DNA of 21,403 nucleotides from positions 1-21,403 of the forward strand of contig CAMDRY010000015.1 in NCBI GenBank assembly GCA_945906975.1, in the 5' to 3' direction. Positions 1 through 8,419 of this stretch are shown here, one piece after another. Source of the stretch: Bordetella parapertussis. GTDB taxonomy: Bacteria; Pseudomonadota; Gammaproteobacteria; Burkholderiales; SG8-39. Numbering within the stretch: position 1 is the stretch's first letter; each line of letters begins with the position of its first letter. The notes below the pieces were generated by a model. The model saw only the letters and a list, made by a program, of their open reading frames with translations. It was not told where the DNA came from and did no database searches. Both the position numbers and the translations under genes were made by a program.

Positions 1-112
1 AACCGGCGACCCCTGCCAGGGTGGCGAAGCAGGCCATTGCGGCCACGAACCTTGATACGCGCATGGGTTTCGGCGCCGCCTTGCCGCCCTTGCCGTCGCT
101 GCTCTTTTTCAA
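1..112 (-). CDS. N-terminus of an exported protein (partial)
   Basis: Only the first ~37 codons lie in the window. The reading frame gives a basic, lysine-rich start followed by MRVSRFVAAMACFATLAGVAG, which looks like a signal peptide (positive n-region, Ala/Leu-rich core). The preferred start is the TTG at 110-112, because a GGGAG Shine-Dalgarno-like sequence sits six bases before it. The ATG at 62-64 is in the same frame but has no ribosome site. It lies 55 bp downstream of the Bug receptor gene on the same strand, so it may belong to the same transcript. The function cannot be told from this fragment. Confidence 0.5.
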   Translation of the reverse strand, partial: MKKSSDGKGGKAAPKPMRVSRFVAAMACFATLAGVAG

Positions 113-167
113 TTCAATCTCCCGAATGAGGATTATTTTTCAAGCGATCGCACACTGGCCGACGCCC

Positions 168-1187
168 TTATTTTTGTTCGAGGCGGATGTTGGCGCGATT
201 AATCACCTCGCCCCAGCGCACCACCTCGGTCGATACGAACTGCCGGAACTCATCCTGCGACAGCGGGAATGCCTCAACACCGGCTGCGCGCAACTGCGCC
301 TGGACCTCGGGCGACTTCACCACGGCGACGATGTCCTCAACGAGGCGTTGCACCACGGCCGCCGGCGTCTTCGCCGGCACCATGATGCCGAACCAGTTGG
401 CGACATCCATGCGCTGAAAGCCTTCGTTCTGCAGCGTCGGGACATCATCGAGCAGATTCGACTTGGAGGCGGTCATCATGCCGTAGATCTGGATTTTTCC
501 GGTTTTGCGCAAGGCCAGCACACGACCGACCGGCAGCACCATGAGGTCGATCTGGCCACCGAGCAGCGCCGTCTCGGCCGGTGCGGTTCCCTGGAAGGGC
601 ACATGCAGGAAGTCGATGCCCGCCTGTCCCTTGAACATTTCCATTGCAACCTGGCCGGTGCTGCCTATGCCCCAGGTGCCGTAGGTGAGCTTGCCCGGGT
701 TGGCCTTGGCGAAAGCCACCAGCTCAGCCGTGCTCTTGGCTGACAGTGTCGCCCGACCGACCAGCACAAACGGATTCTTGGCAAAGGTGGTGATAGGGAT
801 GAAATCGCCAATCGGGTCATAGGGCGGCTTGCGCCCGGCGCCCATGCCGATCGAGTGCGTCTCCGCGCTCGCCACCAGCAGCGTATAGCCGTCAGCCGCA
901 GAACGCGCCGCCGCGTCGGCACCGATCATGCCGTTGGCGCCACCGCGGTTCTCGACAATCACTGAAGCGGCGAGTTTCTCCGAAAGGCGTAGTGCGATGA
1001 TGCGCGACACCGCGTCAGTGGTGCCGCCCGCCGGCCACGGCACAATGAGCTTGACCGGCCGTTCGGGATAGGCGGCTGCGGCTGATGCGGCCAGAAAAAC
1101 CAGGGCTGCGCCCATCATCCCGCGCCGAAAAAATGAACGGCATACCGATGTGATCCGCGCAAGAAAGCAATGACTTGTTTGATGCAT
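168..1187 (-). CDS. Bug/TctC-family periplasmic solute-binding receptor
   Basis: This 339-residue protein is a tripartite-tricarboxylate-transporter (TctC, 'Bug') receptor, expected to bind a small carboxylate or similar solute in the periplasm. It has a signal peptide ending near FLAASAAAA (about residue 39). It then shows the family hallmarks: YPERPVKLIVPWPAGG, a VIVENRGGANG segment, DGYTLL, and a C-terminal region with APAKTPAAVV-like and RWGEVI segments. The start is well supported: AAGGAGG (1192-1198) lies four bases before the ATG. No TctA or TctB membrane gene lies beside it, as is common for the expanded Bug families of beta-proteobacteria, so its membrane partner is unknown. It follows the OYE-type reductase on the same strand after 186 bp and may bind a substrate of that cluster. 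The family call is firm; the ligand is unknown. Confidence 0.93.
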   Translation of the reverse strand: MHQTSHCFLARITSVCRSFFRRGMMGAALVFLAASAAAAYPERPVKLIVPWPAGGTTDAVSRIIALRLSEKLAASVIVENRGGANGMIGADAAARSAADGYTLLVASAETHSIGMGAGRKPPYDPIGDFIPITTFAKNPFVLVGRATLSAKSTAELVAFAKANPGKLTYGTWGIGSTGQVAMEMFKGQAGIDFLHVPFQGTAPAETALLGGQIDLMVLPVGRVLALRKTGKIQIYGMMTASKSNLLDDVPTLQNEGFQRMDVANWFGIMVPAKTPAAVVQRLVEDIVAVVKSPEVQAQLRAAGVEAFPLSQDEFRQFVSTEVVRWGEVINRANIRLEQK

Positions 1188-1191
1188 GACG

Positions 1192-1228
1192 CCTCCTTTT
1201 ATTACCGCCGGTTTTCCGGCTTTGTTTT
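1192..1228 (-). promoter_or_regulatory. Shine-Dalgarno and leader hairpin before the Bug gene
   Basis: On the minus strand a perfect 5-bp hairpin, GCCGG-AAAA-CCGGC (1207-1220), lies nine bases before a strong AAGGAGG ribosome site (1192-1198) for the Bug receptor. The hairpin is flanked on the plus strand by TTTGTTTT (1221-1228). It would therefore act as an intrinsic terminator for transcription in the plus direction, although no plus-strand gene precedes it. In the minus-strand leader it may stabilise or modulate the mRNA; that role is a guess. Confidence 0.4.
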
Positions 1229-1373
1229 AACTATTCACTGAACATGGGGGCAAGCCACCTTGTATATCCCTCACTGCAAAGAGAAACTTGTCGAAGCGGG
1301 CTCATTTTCAGGACTTGATCAGCGCTGCCTTAATCTTAAGTACGAACACCGTTTCGCCACCGCTTCGGCCGGC

Positions 1374-3386
1374 TCAAATACTGTTCCCGGCAGCATGACC
1401 CTCGGCGGTCGCGCTAAGCACATCGCGCGCACATTGGCTGTCGCCGATGCAATACACCTCCATGCCCGCGGCGCGAAGCGGCGCGCACAACGAATCGTTC
1501 GGCGCGCGCGGCGTCGACCAGGCCAGAAAGGCGACCTCGTCGATCTCTGCAACATCACCATTGTATAGGTTCGCGTACTCAAGTCGGCCCTGCTCGAAAC
1601 TGTCGGTGAGGCGCGGCTCGGACAGCACTTTAATGCTGACGCGCAGCTCGCTCATGCGCCGCAGGATGCCCTGGCGCGTCACCAGCGAGGTGAAGGTCGC
1701 AATGGTGTCGCGCGGCGTGATGATGACGACGCGCTCGAACAAGGCGTGCAACCACTCCGCCGCGGCGTAGGTTCCCTCGGTGTGATCCGTGTCATAGATG
1801 ACCGCCGTGCCCGGCTGCCTCGTCGTAAAACGCAGCAACTGGGCCATCGCCGCACGCAGATCGGGCACCAGACCGTCTTGGCGCAACGCTGCCGGCAGCC
1901 ATTCCGGGGCGAGCATATGGGCGCCGGCGGCGATCACCACCGCGTCGGGCTTGAGCGCAGACACATCAGCCAGCGAGGCCGTCACACCGAACTCGAAGAC
2001 AACGCCCCCGCGCAGCGCCGCGGCATGCTGGTAATCGTAAATACTGCTGAGCGACTCGCCGCCGGGCAGCAGCGCGTGCAGGCGCGTCTTGCCCCCCACC
2101 TGGGCTGATGCACCCAGCACCGTGACCTGGTGGCCGCGCGCCGCCGCCACCCAGGCGGCCTCCAGGCCGGCGATACCGGCGCCAACCACCACCACGCGTT
2201 TTTTTTGCCTCGCGGGCGCCGGCCGCCAGGCCAGCTCATCGGCTTCGCCGACGCGCGGATTGTTGTCGCAGGCAAGCGGCAGGCGCAGGCCGGTGACACG
2301 CTCCCAGCAGGTGTTGCATGACACGCAGTAACGAATGTCGTGGGCGCGCCCGGCAACCGCCTTGTTGAGCCAGGCGGCATCGGCGATCAAGGGCCGCCCA
2401 AGGCCGATCAACTCCGCGTCGCCGCGCGCGATCAGGCCCTCCGCCTCGGCCGGATCGGTGATGCGCCCGAGTGCCATCACCGGCACGCCGTTGACGGCGC
2501 GGCGCAATTCGCGCATCAGCGGCACGTAGGGCATGCGCGGCGCATGGCCGTCCGGCACATGCTGCTCCAGCGAATGCGCATGACTGCCGTGCGCAAAGCC
2601 GACATAGTCGACATTGCCCAATGCGGTGAGTTGCGCGGCGATGGCCGCCGCCTCCGCCGGGCCGACGCTGCCGGCCACACCATCGTTGCCCGGCAGCTTC
2701 AAGCCGATGATGAAACCTGCGCCACAGGCGGCGCGGATGGCGGCGACCAGTTCGGCGACAATGCGCGTGCGGCCCGCCACATCACCGCCATAGCGATCCG
2801 TGCGCAGATTGGAGCGCGGCGACAGGAACTGGTTAAACAGGTGACCGTGCCCGGCGGATATTTCCACGCCGCTGAAACCGCAACGCTGCATTCTGGCGGA
2901 GGAGCCGGACATTTCCACAAGCAGCTGCTCGATGTCGGCAATAGAGAGCGCACGCGGCACGCTCCAGCTCAGGTCGTCGGGCAGCACCGAGGCGCTGGTC
3001 GCATCCGTAACCCGTCCCGGAATATTGCGACCCCGACCGCGATCGACAATCTGGGCCAGCAAACGGCAATCCTGCGACTCGACCGCATCAGCCCAGCGAC
3101 TGAGCCCGTCAAGGTTGTCGTCATTCCAGGCGCGCACGCGGCTGGGCACATCGAAACCACGCCACATGCCCAAAGGCTCGGCCACGATCATGGCCGCGCC
3201 GCCACGGGCACGGCTGGCGTGGTAATTCACCAGCCTATCGGTGACACGCGCCGCCGCGGCGAACTGGGTCGATATTGATGCGTGCACGATGCGGTTGCGC
3301 AACAGCCGGCCGGCGAGCGAAAACGGCGCCATCATCGCCGGGTAGGCTGCGGCGTCGGGGATGCCTCCCGGTGACTCCGGCCCCAT
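1374..3386 (-). CDS. Old yellow enzyme / [4Fe-4S] / FAD-NAD(P) fusion oxidoreductase
   Basis: A 670-residue flavoenzyme of the 2,4-dienoyl-CoA reductase / trimethylamine dehydrogenase family. The N-terminal ~345 residues form the FMN-binding TIM barrel (SAGHGHLFNQF, SPRSNLRTDRYGG near 177-201). The cysteines C354, C357, C360 and C373 (C-x2-C-x2-C-x12-C) fit the trimethylamine-dehydrogenase-type [4Fe-4S] site. The rest is an FAD/NAD(P) domain with VGAGIAGLEA near 401-410. Such enzymes reduce conjugated C=C bonds or oxidise amines. The active-site stretch reads S177-x-x-H180 where many homologues have H-x-x-H, so the substrate may be atypical. I place the start at the ATG 3384-3386, because residues further upstream overlap the aldolase gene and show no homology. 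M18 of this product (ATG at 3333-3335) is an alternative. It lies 58 bp after the aldolase and is probably co-transcribed with it. Confidence 0.88.
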   Translation of the reverse strand: MGPESPGGIPDAAAYPAMMAPFSLAGRLLRNRIVHASISTQFAAAARVTDRLVNYHASRARGGAAMIVAEPLGMWRGFDVPSRVRAWNDDNLDGLSRWADAVESQDCRLLAQIVDRGRGRNIPGRVTDATSASVLPDDLSWSVPRALSIADIEQLLVEMSGSSARMQRCGFSGVEISAGHGHLFNQFLSPRSNLRTDRYGGDVAGRTRIVAELVAAIRAACGAGFIIGLKLPGNDGVAGSVGPAEAAAIAAQLTALGNVDYVGFAHGSHAHSLEQHVPDGHAPRMPYVPLMRELRRAVNGVPVMALGRITDPAEAEGLIARGDAELIGLGRPLIADAAWLNKAVAGRAHDIRYCVSCNTCWERVTGLRLPLACDNNPRVGEADELAWRPAPARQKKRVVVVGAGIAGLEAAWVAAARGHQVTVLGASAQVGGKTRLHALLPGGESLSSIYDYQHAAALRGGVVFEFGVTASLADVSALKPDAVVIAAGAHMLAPEWLPAALRQDGLVPDLRAAMAQLLRFTTRQPGTAVIYDTDHTEGTYAAAEWLHALFERVVIITPRDTIATFTSLVTRQGILRRMSELRVSIKVLSEPRLTDSFEQGRLEYANLYNGDVAEIDEVAFLAWSTPRAPNDSLCAPLRAAGMEVYCIGDSQCARDVLSATAEGHAAGNSI

Positions 3387-3444
3387 GCTTATCCCGGCGC
3401 GCCGCGCCGCGGCGTCACCCGCGCAATCGTTTTGAACCGCAGGA

Positions 3445-4170
3445 TCAAGCGAACACCTTGGCGTCGCCGCGCGTGTGCGCGAGCCAGTCGAGCTTGCGAC
3501 TGAAGTAATTCCAGGAGTGCTCGATGTGCACCGGCGCCATGATCTGCCCGCGGCGCTTGAGCCTGGTGGCGGCATCCGGGAAAATTGGCGTGAGGTTCGC
3601 GCTGCTGCCAAGGATATGAATGCGCGCTGCGCGCTCAAGAAAAATGCCCATGCACACGGCGTGTTCGATGGACGTGCCGCAAAAGGTCACGCCGTGATTG
3701 GCCATCAGCACGGCAAACTGAGAACCGAGCGAGGCGGCCAGCGCGGCCCCCTGCGCTTTGGTCTTGAGCAGCGCGGCATCATCGCGATGACAGGGCAGGC
3801 ATTCAAAATAATCGGCATCCAGCGTGAAAGGCGCCAACGGCGCGGCAAACGCGGACAGCACACTCGCATGCAGGGGGTGGGTGTGCGCCACCACCCGGAC
3901 ATCGGGACGCACGCGCAGGATTTCCGAGTGGATCGGCCACTCGGAATGGCGCCCGCCCTCGCCTTCGAGCTTGTTGCCCTCGCCGTCGACCAGCACAAAA
4001 TCGGCGGCCGAGGTGATTTCCCCCAAGCCATAGGCGTTACGCTTGAGCCAGTATCCGCGGCCCTGCGGGTCGCGCAATGAAAGATGCCCCAGCGTCATGT
4101 CGCCGTGGCCTTCCATCTCAAGGATGCGGCAGGCGCGGGCGAGTTTATCGAGGTCTTCGGTTAGCTGCAT
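3445..4170 (-). CDS. Class II aldolase/adducin-family protein
   Basis: A 241-residue zinc-dependent class II aldolase-fold protein (fuculose-phosphate aldolase / adducin head family). Metal ligands are recognisable as H96 and H98 in VVAHTHPLH and H159 in LMANHGV. The usual acidic residue lies in WPIHSEI (E83), and an early GHGDMTLGHLSLRD segment corresponds to the family's N-terminal substrate loop. Members cleave or decarboxylate hydroxy-keto compounds or sugar phosphates, and the specificity here is unknown. It is the first gene of the minus-strand unit aldolase - OYE reductase - Bug receptor. No clear Shine-Dalgarno precedes the ATG, so the start is chosen by homology of the N-terminal helix. 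Confidence 0.9.
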   Translation of the reverse strand: MQLTEDLDKLARACRILEMEGHGDMTLGHLSLRDPQGRGYWLKRNAYGLGEITSAADFVLVDGEGNKLEGEGGRHSEWPIHSEILRVRPDVRVVAHTHPLHASVLSAFAAPLAPFTLDADYFECLPCHRDDAALLKTKAQGAALAASLGSQFAVLMANHGVTFCGTSIEHAVCMGIFLERAARIHILGSSANLTPIFPDAATRLKRRGQIMAPVHIEHSWNYFSRKLDWLAHTRGDAKVFA

Positions 4171-4223
4171 GGCTGGAAATGCGCTTTCACGTTCAGGAAG
4201 TCGGATGCCGTTGCCTCAATCGC

Positions 4224-4255
4224 CTTACTTGTCTTATTCGTCTTACGTCTTACTC
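4224..4255. repeat. Degenerate CTTA-n-GT short tandem repeat
   Basis: On the plus strand, four imperfect units follow each other: CTTACTTGT, CTTATTCGT, CTTACGT and CTTACTC. They lie in the gap between the class II aldolase start and the methyltransferase remnant. Function is unknown; it may be a slippage-derived repeat in the aldolase promoter region. Confidence 0.55.
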
Positions 4256-4290
4256 AGCACGGCACGAAGGCAGTACGCGGGTAAACCCTC

Positions 4291-4314
4291 ATTGTAAAGG
4301 TGTAAGGGTGTAAG
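4291..4314. repeat. Three 8-bp tandem units (GGTGTAAG-type)
   Basis: The plus strand reads ATTGTAAA, GGTGTAAG, GGTGTAAG. The last two are identical and the first is degenerate. They could be a regulator-binding array upstream of the aldolase unit or simple slippage. The rest of the 4171-4378 gap shows no coding signal. Confidence 0.5.
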
Positions 4315-4347
4315 CGCCCATCAGTCGCACCGCCACATTCGGAAGGA

Positions 4348-4372
4348 GACGCAAGCGGGCTGCGCTTGCGTC
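4348..4372 (-). terminator. Terminator-like hairpin after the methyltransferase remnant
   Basis: A perfect 10-bp inverted repeat, GACGCAAGCG with loop GGCTG and CGCTTGCGTC, begins six bases beyond the stop codon of the methyltransferase fragment. There is no uridine tract, so efficient intrinsic termination is uncertain. The position fits an old 3' end of that gene. Confidence 0.5.
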
Positions 4373-4378
4373 ACCGCT

Positions 4379-4808
4379 TCAGACTGGCAAGCGGGCCACC
4401 ACGTGCAGACCCGCCACCGGCTTGCCAAGCTCGCTGCGCATCACCATCTCATGCACCTGCGTCAACACAAAGCCGTGCGGCTGCAAGGCTTTTTCAAGCA
4501 ATGCGAGCGAATGGGTATAGCGCCCGCTGACGTGAAAGCCGGACGTCATACCCTCGCCTTTTTCGACGTCAAAAACAAACCGGCCACCACGGCGCAAGCT
4601 ACGCGCAACGCCCGCGACAAGCGCGTCCAGGCTGCCAAAGTACATGAGCACGTTGGCGCAAACCACGACGTCGGCCACGCCCGCGGCGCGCCCGAGGTAC
4701 TCCAGAATCTCGCCCTGCACCAGTTCGTCATAGACGCGTTTTTCAGTTGCCAGCGCCAGCATGCGCGGCGAGAGATCGACGCCGAGCAGACGGCGGGAGA
4801 AGGGACGC
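4379..4808 (-). pseudogene. SAM-dependent methyltransferase remnant, N-terminus lost
   Basis: The frame encodes the C-terminal ~143 residues of a class I methyltransferase, similar to the ones fused to TPR repeats. Visible parts are RRLLGVDLSPRML (start of motif II), an acidic segment ADVVVCANVLMYFG (motif IV region), LRRGGRFVFDVE, and a C-terminal SGRYTHS...GLHVVARLPV. Motif I, the glycine-rich SAM loop that should stand just before RPFSRRL, is missing, as is everything upstream. Homology stops at about 4803-4808, where the opposite strand begins to encode a truncated Bug receptor. A TTG codon could start translation at the edge, but the product would lack the cofactor loop. I therefore call it a remnant; an assembly chimera is the alternative. 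Confidence 0.72.
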
Positions 4809-5192
4809 AATTGTCGAGAACCGTCCAGGCGGCAATTTTGTGATCGCAGCCGAGGCTGTGGCCAAATCCCCGCCCGACGGTTACACGCTGTTCCTCGCGG
4901 TGGACTCGACCATGTCGGTCAATCCGATGCTCTACTCAAAGTTGGTTTCCGCTCGCTGGAGTTCAGCAACTGGACCGGGCTGTTCGCCCCGGCCGGAACG
5001 CCCGACGCAATCATCGAAAAGCGCAACGCCGAAGTCAAAAAAGCAATGAATGATCCGTCGGTGGCCGCCCGGCTCACGCCGACCGGCATTTACCCTAGCA
5101 CCGGCACACCGGAACAATTGCGCACGCTGCGCAAGGGTGATGTCGAACGCTGGAGCGGCGTCATCAAGGCGGCCGGAATCAAACTCGACTGA
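4801..5192 (+). pseudogene. Bug/TctC receptor remnant with lost N-terminus and internal deletion
   Basis: Two pieces of a Bug-family receptor lie in different frames. The first (about 4803-4944) reads DAIVENRPGGN...PPDGYTLFLAVDS...NPMLYSKL, the N-proximal third without signal peptide or first strand. The second (about 4959-5192) reads FSNWTGLFAPAGTPDAIIEK and ends GVIKAAGIKLD before TGA, the normal C-terminus. Compared with a ~300-residue mature receptor, roughly half of the middle is missing and the join shifts the frame, so no functional protein can be made. It begins exactly where the divergent methyltransferase remnant ends. Confidence 0.8.
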
Positions 5193-5224
5193 GGCGGGAG
5201 ACGACACTACCGCTGGGAAAAGGC

Positions 5225-5254
5225 TGAAAACCCGCTCCTGGCGGGGCTTTCCAG
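5225..5254 (-). terminator. Intrinsic terminator after lolD (hairpin cassette copy 1)
   Basis: On the minus strand CCCGC-CAGGA-GCGGG is followed by TTTTC, 15 bases past the lolD stop. The outer bases extend the stem (GGCTG on one side, CAGCC on the other), so the signal is probably bidirectional and could also serve the plus-strand Bug remnant. The plus strand fits the pattern TGAAAA-N17-TTTCCAG, which also occurs at 7284-7313 and 8420-8449. Confidence 0.75.
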
Positions 5255-5269
5255 CCATCGTGCCGGCGA

Positions 5270-5954
<685 letters not shown>

Positions 5955-5962
<8 letters not shown>

Positions 5963-7199
5963 AGCGCAGCGCCTCGGCCGGGTTGACGCGCGAGGCGCTC
6001 CAGCTCGGATAGATGGTAGCAAGCAGCGACAGCACCAGCGAAACGATGGCGACGGTGAGCACATCGCGCACCTGCAGGTCGGAGGGCAGCTCGCTGATGT
6101 AGTAGATCTCCTTGGCAAGAAACTGCATACCGACCACGCGCTCTATGAAAGGCACCACGACGTCGATATTCCAGGCCAGCAGCACGCCACCGGCCACGCC
6201 GATCAGCGTACCAATGACGCCTATCAGCACACCCTGCACGATGAAAATTTTCATGATGCCGCCGGGGCTCGCGCCAAGGGTGCGCAGGATGGCGATATCG
6301 GGCTGCTTGTCGGTCACCGCCATCACCAGCGTCGAAACAATATTGAATGCCGCCACCGCCACGATCAGCGTCAGGATGATGAACATGACGTTCTTTTCTA
6401 TCTGCACGGCGCGAAAGAAATTGGCGTGGCTGCGCGTCCAGTCGCTGACATACACATCGCCCAGTGCGCGGTCCAGCATCAGCTCGCGCGTCACCTGGCG
6501 CGACTGAAAGAGGTCGGTCAGGCGCAGACGCACGCCCGACACGCGCGCCCCCATCTGGTAAAGCCGCTGCGCGTCCTCGATGTGAACGAGGGCAAGGCCG
6601 GAGTCATATTCGAACATGCCGACCTCGAAAATGCCCGACACGGTGAATTGCTTCAGGCGCGGCACCACGCCGGCCGGGGTCACCAGGCCCTGCGGCGCGA
6701 TCAGCGTAACTTTCTCACCCACGCGCGCACCAAGGGCGCGCGCCAGCTCTGAGCCAAGCACAATATTGAAACCACCCGAGGCGAGGCTGTCGAGCCGGCC
6801 CGCGCGCATATGCTTGCCGATCTCGGCGACGCGCCCCTCGGCCTCGGGTATCACGCCACGGATGACCGAGCCGCGCACCGCGCCGTCAAAGGACAGCATG
6901 CCCTGGGCGTTGACGTAAGGCGCGGCCGCCACCACCAGCGGGTTTTTTACCACCCGCTGCACCACGGCTGGCCAGTCGGCCAGCTGGTTGTCTGCGCCGG
7001 TGATCTGCACGTGAGAGGCGACGCCGAGGATGCGCGAGCGCAGTTCCTCCTGGAAGCCGTTCATCACCGACAACACCACGATCAGCGCCGCCACGCCCAG
7101 CGCGATGCCCAACATGGAGGTGAGCGAAATGAACGATACAAAGCGATTGCGCCGCTTTGCGCGCGTGTAGCGCAGTCCGATAAAAAGTTCGTATTTCAC
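5955..7199 (-). CDS. lolC: LolC/LolE-type lipoprotein-releasing permease
   Basis: A 414-residue inner-membrane permease of the MacB/FtsX superfamily that works with LolD. It starts [20 protein letters not shown], typical of the family. A first membrane helix lies near residues 23-45 and a periplasmic domain from about 46 to 268. Three further helices lie near 270-294, 318-342 and 378-398, with the conserved [11 protein letters not shown] cytoplasmic loop between the second and third helices. Only one permease gene accompanies lolD, so it may act as a homodimer (LolF-like), unlike the LolC/LolE pair of E. coli. The start codon is GTG (7197-7199). No Shine-Dalgarno is visible, and a TACACT box lies close upstream. 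Confidence 0.95.
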
Positions 7200-7351
7200 A
7201 GGGGACGTAGTGTAACAGGCCGGATCACCCCGACGCCCCCCGCATCCGCCTTCCGAATGCCCCGGCCAGGCTAAACCCTTGCCTGAAAAGCGCCGCCAGA
7301 CGGCGATTTCCAGTCATCTCGCTATGATCTTCAGCCTTGTATACTGGGGGC
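7200..7351. promoter_or_regulatory. Divergent promoter region lolC / rpfE-like
   Basis: On the minus strand TACACT (7209-7214) lies nine bases before the lolC GTG. On the plus strand TATACT (7340-7345) lies six bases before the ATG of the rpfE-like gene. If these are -10 boxes, both transcripts would start at or within a few bases of their start codons, which fits the lack of a Shine-Dalgarno before lolC (the plus-strand gene has only a weak G-run). No convincing -35 boxes were found. A hairpin cassette (7284-7313) sits between them. Confidence 0.35.
7284..7313. repeat. TGAAAA-N17-TTTCCAG hairpin cassette copy 2
   Basis: The core is the perfect stem CGCCG-CCAGA-CGGCG (7291-7305) flanked by AAAA and TTT. 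It lies between two divergent promoters, where a terminator for the neighbouring genes makes no sense. The adjoining AAACCCTTGCCTGAA (7273-7287) recurs exactly, inverted, at 8431-8445 on the other side of the rpfE-like gene. Confidence 0.6.
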
Positions 7352-8407
7352 ATGCACCTGCAACTTCTCATTCCGGGGCTGGTCTGGCCCGAGGCCATGG
7401 CCTCCTGCCCCCAGCTCCCATCACTGGAAATACTGCTCGCGCGTGGCCGCCGCGCCAGGTCCGTGGCCGCCGACGGAAGGGCATGGCTATACGCCGCCCA
7501 CGACGTGACGCCAGCCGAGGCAACCCGGGCAAGCGACCCAGAACAGCGCGACTGGCCGGCGGCGCCCTTCTCGCTACTCGCCGACGGTGGCGCGCCCGAC
7601 GGCGCCTGTTGGATCTGCGCCGACCCGGTGCACCTCAGGTTGCAGCGCGATGCCTTGCTGCTCGCCGACGCAAGCCTGCTCGGACTCAGGCGCGAGGAAG
7701 CCGACGCGCTGGTCGCGAGCCTCAACGCCCACTTCGCCGTGGACGGCTTTGAATTGCAGGCGCTGTATCCGGATCGCTGGTACGCAAAACTGCAGGCGAT
7801 GCCCGAGCTTGCGACCACGCCGCTGGCCCTCGCCGCCGGACAATCGGTCGATCCCAACCTGCCGCGTGGCGCCGACGCGGCGATCTGGCATGCGCGCATG
7901 AATGAAGTGCAAATGCTGCTGCACAACCACCCGGTCAATGAAGCGCGCGAGGCGCGCAACCAGATGCCGGTCAACAGCCTGTGGTTCTGGGGGGCTGGCG
8001 CGCTGCCTGTACGCGACGAAGACTCCCCCGTAGCGTTTTCGCACGTCTGGGCGACCAACCCGCTAGCACGCGGTCTTGGCCTCTGGAGTGGCGCCCTTGC
8101 GCTCGATGTGCCCACATCCGCTTCCATCCTGCTCGAGGCCGCGCCAGCCACGGGCGTCGGCCTGGTGGTGCTGGACGGGCTCGAAGCGGCGCGCGCCTAC
8201 GGCGATATCGGCGCATGGGAGTCGCGACTGCGCGAAATTGAGTCCGTCTGGCTGGCGCCGCTGGTGGCCGCCTTGCGCGAGGAGCGCATCGGCATGCTCA
8301 GCGTGCACGGCTTTGGCGATGACAAACCCTTCAGCGTGGAGGCCGTGCGCCACGACCTCAAGCGCTTCTGGCGCCGGGTAAAACCTTTGTCCAGGCAACT
8401 GGGCTAG
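7352..8407 (+). CDS. RpfE-type / phosphoglycerate-mutase-like conserved protein
   Basis: A 351-residue cytoplasmic protein resembling the RpfE-type 'regulatory' proteins of Xanthomonas and beta-proteobacteria, often annotated as cofactor-independent phosphoglycerate mutase-like. Visible conserved stretches are LIPGLVWP at the start, LLARGR (28-33), SLLADGG...WICADPVHL (74-95), FAVDGFELQALYPDRWY (128-144), HARMNEVQMLLHNHPVN (180-196) and NSLWFWGAG (208-216). Biochemical function is not established as far as I know. The ATG at 7352 is preferred over an in-frame TTG 15 bases upstream because it follows a -10-like TATACT. It lies 167 bp before recJ on the same strand, a neighbourhood I recall from other beta-proteobacteria. 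Confidence 0.8.
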   Translation: MHLQLLIPGLVWPEAMASCPQLPSLEILLARGRRARSVAADGRAWLYAAHDVTPAEATRASDPEQRDWPAAPFSLLADGGAPDGACWICADPVHLRLQRDALLLADASLLGLRREEADALVASLNAHFAVDGFELQALYPDRWYAKLQAMPELATTPLALAAGQSVDPNLPRGADAAIWHARMNEVQMLLHNHPVNEAREARNQMPVNSLWFWGAGALPVRDEDSPVAFSHVWATNPLARGLGLWSGALALDVPTSASILLEAAPATGVGLVVLDGLEAARAYGDIGAWESRLREIESVWLAPLVAALREERIGMLSVHGFGDDKPFSVEAVRHDLKRFWRRVKPLSRQLG

Positions 8408-8419
8408 CGCAAGCCTAAC

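Noticed and set aside
2340..3278. A 312-codon plus-strand open frame opposite the first OYE reductase
   Set aside because: It is antisense to a gene with complete FMN, Fe-S and FAD motifs. Its composition is His/Arg/Ala-rich, as expected from a shadow frame.
3387..3638. An 84-codon N-terminal extension of the first OYE reductase
   Set aside because: The extension overlaps the aldolase coding sequence, is Ser/Arg-rich, and lacks family similarity; the barrel starts after the ATG at 3384-3386.
4379..4810. The methyltransferase fragment as a functional small gene with a TTG start
   Set aside because: The SAM-binding motif I is missing, and the TTG falls at the junction with a degraded gene and has no ribosome site.
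5963..6118. Upstream extension of lolD
   Set aside because: It lies entirely inside lolC. The normal LolD N-terminus starts at the overlapping ATG 5960-5962.
7225..8151. A 308-codon minus-strand open frame opposite the rpfE-like gene
   Set aside because: It is Ser/Ala/Arg-rich with no conserved motifs. The plus-strand frame has clear conserved segments.
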